From assembly GCA_902542765.1 (NCBI GenBank), contig CACBVW010000001.1, forward strand, positions 1 through 64,000: DNA of 64,000 bases, in the 5' to 3' direction. The position numbers and the translations under genes were made by a program. Shown here piece after piece: positions 57,029-64,000 of this stretch. Source of the stretch: an uncultured SAR116 cluster alpha proteobacterium (GTDB lineage Bacteria; Pseudomonadota; Alphaproteobacteria; Puniceispirillales; Marisalimonadaceae). A model generated the notes under the pieces. That model saw nothing but the letters and a program-made list of their open reading frames with translations. It made no database searches and was not told the origin of the DNA. Each line of letters begins with the position of its first letter. Positions within the stretch are counted from its first letter, which is position 1.

Positions 57029-58195
57029 CTAATCTCCTTTAACAGCACTAACAATTTTCATTGCCGCTTCATCTAAGTCATCAGCAGGTATGATTTTCAA
57101 TCCAGAATCTCTAAGAATCTGTTTACCTTCTTCTACATTTGTACCAGCCAATCTTACAACCAAAGGTTTGGATAATGACAGTGTTTTAGCAGCAGCAACC
57201 ACACCACTAGCAATTATGTCACAACGCATTATACCTCCAAAAATATTTACCAAAATACCTTCTACAGCCTCATCCGATAAAATAATTTTAAAAGCTTCAG
57301 TAACTTTTTCTTTAGTAGCACTTCCTCCAACGTCTAAGAAGTTTGCTGGAGACGCTCCTTTTAGTTTAATGATATCCATTGTAGCCATGGCAAGACCGGC
57401 ACCATTTACTAAACAGCCTATTGTTCCATCAAGTTTTATATAGGCTAAATCAAATTTGCTTGCTAAAATTTCAGCAGGATCTTCTTCTGTTTCGTCTCTT
57501 AAAGATAAAATATCAGGGTGTTTAAATAAAGCATTATTATCAAAAGACATTTTTGCATCTAAAGCAATTAGATTATTTTCAGAAGTTAATACAAGTGGAT
57601 TTATTTCTAAAAGACTCGCATCTTTCTCAGTAAAAAGTTTGTATAACTGATTAAAAAATATACCTGCTTGTTTAAAACTAGTTCCTTCTAATTTAAGTTC
57701 ATTGGCTATTAATCTTGAATGAAAAGGTTGAAAGCCGATTGTAGGATCTATGTTGAATGATAAAATTTTCTCAGGAGTTTCTTTTGCTACTTGTTCAATG
57801 TCCATACCACCTTCAGTAGATGCTATTATTGAAACTCTACTAGTAACTCGATCTATAACCATAGAAAAGTAATATTCAGCACTTATATCACATCCATCCT
57901 CAATATAGAGTCTTTGAACTAGTTTTCCTTCAGAACCTGTTTGATGAGTAATTAATTTTTTTCCCAGAATTGCCTCAGCTGAGTTTTTAACTTCATCTAA
58001 ATCTTTTACAACCTTTACGCCACCAGCTTTACCTCTTCCACCAGCGTGTATTTGAGCTTTAACTACAAAGACTGGCCCAGGTAAGTTTTTAGCTGATTTC
58101 ATAGCTTCATCAGTTGTAAATGCTACGTATCCAGTAGGCGTAGGTATATTATATTGTCTTAATAACTCTTTTGCCTGGTGTTCATGAATATCCAA
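57029..58195 (-). CDS. sucC: Succinate-CoA ligase subunit beta
   Basis: The 388-residue ATP-grasp protein begins [18 protein letters not shown], the signature of SucC, then [18 protein letters not shown] and the nucleotide segment LEINPLVLT. It continues with [17 protein letters not shown] and [13 protein letters not shown]. With SucD it forms the succinyl-CoA synthetase of the TCA cycle. It follows mdh by 24 bases. Nothing unusual is seen. Confidence 0.96.
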   Translation of the reverse strand: MDIHEHQAKELLRQYNIPTPTGYVAFTTDEAMKSAKNLPGPVFVVKAQIHAGGRGKAGGVKVVKDLDEVKNSAEAILGKKLITHQTGSEGKLVQRLYIEDGCDISAEYYFSMVIDRVTSRVSIIASTEGGMDIEQVAKETPEKILSFNIDPTIGFQPFHSRLIANELKLEGTSFKQAGIFFNQLYKLFTEKDASLLEINPLVLTSENNLIALDAKMSFDNNALFKHPDILSLRDETEEDPAEILASKFDLAYIKLDGTIGCLVNGAGLAMATMDIIKLKGASPANFLDVGGSATKEKVTEAFKIILSDEAVEGILVNIFGGIMRCDIIASGVVAAAKTLSLSKPLVVRLAGTNVEEGKQILRDSGLKIIPADDLDEAAMKIVSAVKGD

Positions 58196-58219
58196 AACTT
58201 AAACCTTTCTGTTCTTAGC

Positions 58220-59200
<981 letters not shown>

Positions 59201-59229
59201 TTAATTTATTAATCTAAATTTAAATTGTT

Positions 59230-59252
59230 ATTATAATCTAATCTTTTAGACT
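59230..59252. repeat. Inverted repeat beside a -10 element upstream of mdh
   Basis: A seven-base inverted repeat with a four-base loop (59235-59252; AATCTAA and TTAGACT arms, one G-T pair) is followed on the plus strand by a run of T to 59259. On the minus strand, the direction of transcription, the same arm abuts TATAAT (59230-59235). As a terminator it would work only on the plus strand, against the operon. It might act as an operator or a start for a separate mdh-suc transcript. Confidence 0.4.
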
Positions 59253-59295
59253 TTTTTTTAAAGTGCATCAAGGTCTCAATACATGTTATTAACTT

Positions 59296-60366
59296 TTAAA
59301 GTTGTGACATTTCAGTTATTCTTGAAATAGTTCTTTGAAATTCAAACTTCCAATATTCGCCCGTGTATATATCAGAAAAATCAGCTTTTGCATTGGCAAT
59401 AAGGAAACAATTTTTATCATAAAGAGCATCTATTAACCATATGAATCTTCTAGTTTCATTTCGAAGATTATCATTCAATTTTGGTATCTTATCTATAATA
59501 ATACCTTTATATCTTAGTGCTATTTCAATATAATCGGCAGCAGCCAATGGTTTATTACATAAATCATCAAAACTGATTCTTGCAACACCTGCAGCAACTT
59601 CTGGAATATTTATTTTTCTTCCAGACACCTCAACATTTTCAGATATTATCTCAAAACCTGTAGATAAGGTTTTAAATATCTCGTTAATTTTTTCTTTATT
59701 TATTTTATTAACTGGACTTAACCAATATTTTTGCCCACTAAGAGATCTCTTTCTCCAATCCTCACCTTCTGGAATTTTAACAATATCAGTTTTTAGTTTT
59801 AAATTTTCTATAAATGGTAAAATTCTATCTCTATGCAATCCATCTTTGTATAGACCATCCGGTGGTTGGTTTGATGTCGTAACTAATATTGTACCCTGTG
59901 CAAACATAACTTCAAATAAACGAGATAAAATCATTGCATCTGCAATATCTTTTACCTCCATTTCATCAAAACAAAGTAATTTTGCATTTTTGGCCAAATC
60001 TTGTCCTACTAATAGAACTGTGTCTTTGTTTTTTTCTGTTTTTCTTTTTTCAAGAATTCTTTGATGAACTTCCTTCATAAAATCATGAAAGTGTAAGCGT
60101 CTTTTTTCTTTTATTTGAACTTGGTGAAAAAATAAATCCATCATCATTGATTTACCTCTACCAACACCACCATAGAGATAAAGACCTTTAATCTCTTTGG
60201 TATTATATTTTGTAAAAATTTTAGAGATAAAATTTTCAGTTTGAAATTTGGCGAATTTTATTAGTAAATTATCAAAAAACTTCGCTACAAATGCTTGACC
60301 AGCGTCGAATATTATTGATTTGTTTGAAGCAATTAGACTTTGTAACTTTTCTTCATTTATTTTCAA
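59296..60366 (-). CDS. zapE: AFG1/ZapE-family AAA ATPase
   Basis: The 356 residues have the P-loop YLYGGVGRGKSMMMD (Walker A GGVGRGKS), Walker B LLCFDEMEV, and the sensor-1-like VTTSNQPPDGLY. The RRFIWLIDALYD region near the C-terminus is typical of the family. ZapE in E. coli influences cell division through FtsZ. In mitochondria AFG1 aids respiratory-complex assembly or protein turnover. Its position between sdhB and mdh is common in alphaproteobacteria and hints at a respiratory link. The start is TTG at 60364-60366; no ATG lies near the family's opening. Confidence 0.85.
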   Translation of the reverse strand: MKINEEKLQSLIASNKSIIFDAGQAFVAKFFDNLLIKFAKFQTENFISKIFTKYNTKEIKGLYLYGGVGRGKSMMMDLFFHQVQIKEKRRLHFHDFMKEVHQRILEKRKTEKNKDTVLLVGQDLAKNAKLLCFDEMEVKDIADAMILSRLFEVMFAQGTILVTTSNQPPDGLYKDGLHRDRILPFIENLKLKTDIVKIPEGEDWRKRSLSGQKYWLSPVNKINKEKINEIFKTLSTGFEIISENVEVSGRKINIPEVAAGVARISFDDLCNKPLAAADYIEIALRYKGIIIDKIPKLNDNLRNETRRFIWLIDALYDKNCFLIANAKADFSDIYTGEYWKFEFQRTISRITEMSQL

Positions 60367-60395
60367 AATATTAGCCGTACAAAAAGACTTGAAAC

Positions 60396-61175
60396 TTACC
60401 TTCTTTCAAGTTGAAGTTTCTTAATTTCGCCTATCGCTTTAGCTGGGTTTAAACCCTTAGGACAAGTCTTAGTACAATTCATAATAGTATGACAACGATA
60501 AAGTTTAAAAGAATCTTCGAGCTCTTCAAGTCTTTGTTCAGTGTTTTCATCTCTACTATCAGCTATCCATCTGTATGCCTGTAATAAAACAGCAGGACCT
60601 AAATATTTGTCGCCGTTCCACCAATAAGAAGGGCAAGAGGTTGAACATGAAAAACAAAGAACGCATTCCCACAATCCATCAATTTTTTCACGTTCTTTTG
60701 GTGATTGTTTTCTAGATTTCCCCTTTTCTGGGTCAGATTTACTTTGCAACCATGGTTTGACTGATGTTAATTGTTCATATGCTTTAGACAAGTCGGGTAC
60801 TAAATCCTTAATAACTTCCATATGAGGTAACGGATATATATTTATGTCCCCTTTAACATCATCAATTGACTTCAAACAAGCGAGTGTGTTTGTGCCATCT
60901 ATATTCATAGAACAAGAACCACAAATTCCTTCTCTACAAGATCTTCTAAAAGTTAAACTTGAATCTATTTCCTGTTTAATTTTTATTAAGGCATCTAAAA
61001 CCATAGGGCCACACTGATCTAAATCAATGGTATAGCTGTCTATTCTTGGATTTTCATCATCGTCTGGTGACCATCTATATACATTAATTTTTTTTGTATT
61101 TTCAGCTCCGCTATTTATCGGGTAGTCAATACCTTTAACAATTTTGGAATGCTTCGGTAGGGCAAATTCAGCCAC
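60396..61175 (-). CDS. sdhB: Succinate dehydrogenase iron-sulfur subunit
   Basis: The 259 residues have three cysteine clusters. [15 protein letters not shown] plus a later LAC binds [2Fe-2S]. [16 protein letters not shown] and [17 protein letters not shown] bind [4Fe-4S] and [3Fe-4S]. It carries electrons from SdhA to the quinone in complex II. The start is GTG at 61173-61175 with AGGAG six bases before it. The sequence is complete and normal. Confidence 0.96.
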   Translation of the reverse strand: MAEFALPKHSKIVKGIDYPINSGAENTKKINVYRWSPDDDENPRIDSYTIDLDQCGPMVLDALIKIKQEIDSSLTFRRSCREGICGSCSMNIDGTNTLACLKSIDDVKGDINIYPLPHMEVIKDLVPDLSKAYEQLTSVKPWLQSKSDPEKGKSRKQSPKEREKIDGLWECVLCFSCSTSCPSYWWNGDKYLGPAVLLQAYRWIADSRDENTEQRLEELEDSFKLYRCHTIMNCTKTCPKGLNPAKAIGEIKKLQLERR

Positions 61176-61191
61176 AAAATTCTCCTATTAG

Positions 61192-62982
61192 TTAGTAAAC
61201 TCTTGCGGCTGGAGGTATTGATGCCACTTCGTTTGTTAATGTGTTTAGGTGGACGTCTCTGTAATCTAGCTTAGTTTTGTTCTTCTCATTGAGCCACATA
61301 ATTGTATGTTTCATCCAATTCTTATCATCTCTTTTAGGATAGTCTTCATGAGAATGTGCGCCACGCGATTCTTTTCTTTGGTCTGCTGACTTCATGGTTA
61401 CAATGGCTTGTTGCATTAAGTTTTCTAACTCAAGAGCTTCAACTAAGTCCGTATTAAAAATCATTGATCTATCTTTTATACCAATATTATCCATACCTTT
61501 TGAGATTGTATCAACTTTTTGTACACCTTCCTTCATTGAAGTATTTGATCTAAAAACTGCAGCATGTTTTTGCATTGCATTTTGCATTGAGTTTCTAACT
61601 TCACCTACAGAAACATCTCCGTTTGAATGTCTTACTTTATCAAGTCTCGCTAAAATTTTATCTGTGACTCTTTTGGGTAAGGGCGCATGAGCACTTCCTT
61701 TTTCTACTGTTTTTAAAGCTCTTTGTGCCGCAGCACGACCAAAAACAACAATATCTAATAATGAATTGGTTCCCAGTCTATTAGCTCCATGTACTGATAC
61801 ACATGCGGCTTCTCCAATAGCCATTAGTCCTGACACAACTGCATCTTGATCATTACCTTTTCTTGTTACTACTTCACCGTGATAGTTAGTTGGAATTCCT
61901 CCCATATTGTAATGAACTGTAGGTAAAACTGGAATAGGTTCCTTAGTTACATCAACACCACAGAAAATTTTAGCGGTTTCACTGATGCCTGGCAACCTCA
62001 TCTGTAATGTGGCTGGATCAATATGTTCTAAATGCATAAATATATGATCTTTATTTGGACCAACACCTCTACCTTCATTAATTTCAATGGTCATAGATCG
62101 TGATACTACATCTCTACTAGCAAGGTCTTTTGCCGTAGGTGCATATCTTTCCATAAATCTTTCACCTTCAGAATTTGTAAGATATCCGCCTTCGCCTCTT
62201 GATCCCTCTGTTATAAGAACACCTGCACCATAAACGCCAGTTGGGTGAAACTGAACAAACTCCATATCTTGAAGAGGCAAGCCTGCTCGCAAAACCATTG
62301 CATTTCCATCACCTGTACAAGTATGAGCAGAAGTACAAGAAAAATATACTCTACCATAACCACCAGTAGCGAGAACTGTTTGATGTCCTCTAAATCTGTG
62401 AATCTTACCATCGTCCATACATAAAGCTAGCACGCCAACACACTTGCCATTATCATCCATAAGAAGATCAAGCGCGATGTACTCTACAAAAAATTCAGCT
62501 TGATATTTTAGACACTGTTGGTAGAGAGTGTGTAAAATTGCATGCCCAGTCCTATCTGCAGCCGCACAAGCTCTTCTTGCCATTTTCTTACCATAATCTA
62601 ATGTATGACCACCAAATGGTCTTTGATAGACTTCTCCATCTTCAGTTCTAGAAAAAGGAACGCCAAAATTTTCTAATTCAGTCACAGAAGGTATAGCTTC
62701 TTTACACATATACTCAATAGCATCTTGATCGCCAAGCCAATCAGATCCCTTCACCGTATCATACATATGAAACTGCCAGCTATCATTTTCACCCATGTTA
62801 TTAAGCGCAGCTCCAATACCACCTTGAGCTGCAACAGTATGACTTCTTGTAGGAAAAACTTTTGTAATACAGGCAGTTTTTAACCCACCAGAAACCATGC
62901 CTAAAGTTGCTCTTAATCCAGCACCTCCTGCACCAACAACTACGACATCATGTTCATGATCTACAATTTCATATTCAGACAT
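61192..62982 (-). CDS. sdhA: Succinate dehydrogenase flavoprotein subunit
   Basis: The 596 residues show FAD-binding [16 protein letters not shown], the covalent FAD site [13 protein letters not shown] with its His, and [37 protein letters not shown], and a C-terminal [12 protein letters not shown] segment. It oxidises succinate to fumarate in the TCA cycle and passes electrons through SdhB. It is 16 bases from both sdhB and sdhD, within the sdhCDAB operon. Confidence 0.97.
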   Translation of the reverse strand: MSEYEIVDHEHDVVVVGAGGAGLRATLGMVSGGLKTACITKVFPTRSHTVAAQGGIGAALNNMGENDSWQFHMYDTVKGSDWLGDQDAIEYMCKEAIPSVTELENFGVPFSRTEDGEVYQRPFGGHTLDYGKKMARRACAAADRTGHAILHTLYQQCLKYQAEFFVEYIALDLLMDDNGKCVGVLALCMDDGKIHRFRGHQTVLATGGYGRVYFSCTSAHTCTGDGNAMVLRAGLPLQDMEFVQFHPTGVYGAGVLITEGSRGEGGYLTNSEGERFMERYAPTAKDLASRDVVSRSMTIEINEGRGVGPNKDHIFMHLEHIDPATLQMRLPGISETAKIFCGVDVTKEPIPVLPTVHYNMGGIPTNYHGEVVTRKGNDQDAVVSGLMAIGEAACVSVHGANRLGTNSLLDIVVFGRAAAQRALKTVEKGSAHAPLPKRVTDKILARLDKVRHSNGDVSVGEVRNSMQNAMQKHAAVFRSNTSMKEGVQKVDTISKGMDNIGIKDRSMIFNTDLVEALELENLMQQAIVTMKSADQRKESRGAHSHEDYPKRDDKNWMKHTIMWLNEKNKTKLDYRDVHLNTLTNEVASIPPAARVY

Positions 62983-62997
62983 AAAATAACTTTCTAA

Positions 62998-63336
62998 TTA
63001 TAAATAAATTTTCAAAACACAAAGGATTGATAAAACACCTAAAAGAACTGATAGTAATTTTATAAGTATTAAAGACATTATTTTCAACCCCTCATTATGC
63101 ACATAATCTTCGACTACAACCTGGAGTCCCGATGCTGCATGAAAGTATAAGGTCCCAAATAAAAGAACCATTCCTGTTGCGTTAAGAGGACTCTGTAACC
63201 AATTGATAGATTGGTCATAGCCATTGATTAAACTAAAAACAAGCGAAGAGACAAACCAAATTATAAGAGGTATCATTGCAATTGCTGAAATCCTCTGTAA
63301 CTTCCAGTGAACTACACCATGAGATTTAGATTGCAT
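62998..63336 (-). CDS. sdhD: Succinate dehydrogenase membrane anchor subunit
   Basis: From the ATG at 63334-63336 (MQSKSHGVVHWKLQRISAIAM) the protein is 112 residues with three helices. The RISAI and FHAASGLQVVVEDYVHNEG segments hold the haem His and the quinone-binding Asp-Tyr of the SdhD family. A longer frame would overlap sdhC by 31 bases and add 15 residues outside the usual family start. With the ATG the gap to sdhC is 14 bases. The subunit anchors SdhAB and binds haem b and ubiquinone. Confidence 0.88.
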   Translation of the reverse strand: MQSKSHGVVHWKLQRISAIAMIPLIIWFVSSLVFSLINGYDQSINWLQSPLNATGMVLLFGTLYFHAASGLQVVVEDYVHNEGLKIMSLILIKLLSVLLGVLSILCVLKIYL

Positions 63337-63350
63337 TTTCGTCACTTTCT

Positions 63351-63737
63351 TTAAACAACTCTGATATAGACTATTAACCATGTCATAGAAGTCAATAATA
63401 ACGAGGAAATTATTACAGACATGCCAGAAATATATGCATGATTAAGGTCATATCCATAACCTGCATCCCAAAAAAGATGCCGGATACCATTACTAAGATG
63501 ATAAAACAAAGCAAAGGTGAAACCAAAAATTATCAATTTGCCGAACCAGTTATTAATTATATTTGAATACATTAAATAAGTGCTTTCACCTAAAGTAAGA
63601 GTTACAATCCATGATACTAAAATTATACTTCCTATTGATAATACAATACCCGTCCCTCTGTGTAGAATTGACAAGACAGAGGTTATTTGTGGTTTATATA
63701 TTTGAAGATGTGGTGAAAGCGGTCTTTGTCTACTCAT
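63351..63737 (-). CDS. sdhC: Succinate dehydrogenase cytochrome b556 subunit
   Basis: The 128 residues start MSRQRPLSPHLQIYKPQITSV, the classic SdhC opening, with SILHRGTGI as the quinone and haem-side motif. Three helices follow, with the haem ligand His in LFYHLSNGIRHLFWDAG. It is the first gene of the sdhCDAB operon; a sigma-70-like promoter is proposed 24 bases upstream. Length is normal. Confidence 0.94.
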   Translation of the reverse strand: MSRQRPLSPHLQIYKPQITSVLSILHRGTGIVLSIGSIILVSWIVTLTLGESTYLMYSNIINNWFGKLIIFGFTFALFYHLSNGIRHLFWDAGYGYDLNHAYISGMSVIISSLLLTSMTWLIVYIRVV

Positions 63738-63760
63738 ATTTATCTCATATTTTTGTTATT

Positions 63761-63789
63761 TAAATAAATGAACTAAGTAAATAATTCAA
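63761..63789 (-). promoter_or_regulatory. Candidate promoter of the sdh (and TCA) operon
   Basis: Read on the minus strand, TTGAAT (63784-63789) and TATTTA (63761-63766) are 17 bases apart, a good sigma-70 layout. It lies in the 55-base gap between the partial EamA gene's stop and sdhC. In such AT-rich DNA the match is only suggestive. Confidence 0.35.
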
Positions 63790-63792
63790 ATC

Positions 63793-64000
63793 TTAAATTA
63801 AAAATTTTAAATTTTCTTCGAAAATAATAATTAAAATTGATAAACCAAGTAAAATTATACCTGTAAGTTCAGTCATTTTAATCTTTTCCTTAAAAAAAAT
63901 CACTGAAATTAAAATTGAGAAAATTAATTCTATTTGCCCAACTGCCCTAACTTCAGCAGCTGTTGTTAACCCAAATGCTACAAACCAGCCAAATGTAGCT
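63793..64000 (-). CDS. EamA/DMT-family transporter, 3' end only
   Basis: The minus-strand frame is open from the window edge (first whole codon at 63997-63999) to a TAA at 63793-63795, giving 68 residues with no start here. The translation has two membrane helices. AAEVRAVGQIELIFSILISVIFFKEKI is the characteristic end of EamA permeases, and ELTGIILLGLSILIIIF is the last helix. The gene is upstream of sdhC on the same strand, 55 bases away. Whether it is co-transcribed with sdh cannot be seen. Confidence 0.65.
   Translation of the reverse strand, partial: ATFGWFVAFGLTTAAEVRAVGQIELIFSILISVIFFKEKIKMTELTGIILLGLSILIIIFEENLKFLI

Noticed and set aside
63337-63381. Upstream extension of sdhD overlapping sdhC by 31 bases
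   Set aside because: The extra 15 residues do not match the family opening, while the ATG at 63336 gives a normal start and a 14-base spacer.

Overview
The window is AT-rich, densely packed bacterial DNA with no intergenic gap over about 170 bases and no rRNA, tRNA, CRISPR array or insertion sequence that I could see. The sdhCDAB / zapE / mdh / sucCDAB / lpd block, the LDH-like malate dehydrogenase and the membrane pyrophosphatase point to an alphaproteobacterium. Low GC, short spacers, end overlaps and frequent TTG starts suggest a streamlined marine lineage (SAR11- or HIMB59-like). The class is well supported; the lineage is inference.

Bases 1-17.8 kb: a surface-glycan locus. After the 3' end of an APS-kinase-like gene comes a long minus-strand run with every enzyme type of the legionaminic-acid (nonulosonate) route: LegB dehydratase, LegC aminotransferase, a NeuD/LegH-type acetyltransferase, LegG hydrolysing epimerase, LegI synthase and LegF CMP-transferase. 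Interleaved are a second DegT aminotransferase, a Gfo/Idh oxidoreductase, two methyltransferases, a polysaccharide deacetylase, an unrecognised 454-residue protein, a lipid-glycan ABC exporter and a UDP-glucuronate-epimerase-like gene that lacks a normal start codon.

Bases 17.8-26.6 kb: a murein-recycling neighbourhood: murQ, anmK, a PIG-L deacetylase, a GH84 beta-N-acetylglucosaminidase without a signal peptide, an L,D-transpeptidase and an AmpG-like permease, with a 3-hydroxyisobutyrate-dehydrogenase-like gene and hppA among them. The GH84 enzyme may do the job usually done by NagZ.

Bases 26.8-39.5 kb: a second, mixed-strand set: an O-antigen-ligase-like protein, two glycosyltransferases, a 2-hydroxyacid dehydrogenase, a TcuA-like flavoprotein, a DMT permease, gamma-glutamyltransferase, a Wzz-like protein, an AlaC-like aminotransferase, a small membrane-anchored protein and an amidase.

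Bases 39.6-50.4 kb: a four-gene ABC / GldG / DUF4340 operon of unknown role, then acyl-CoA dehydrogenase, a VOC protein, an MFS permease, htpG with a heat-shock-type promoter, a class II aldolase and an SMR pump.

Bases 50.4-64 kb: the TCA block, all on the minus strand, transcribed from sdhC towards lpd. Its SucB has an unusual domain order: the E3-binding domain lies before the lipoyl domain. The window ends inside an EamA-type transporter gene.
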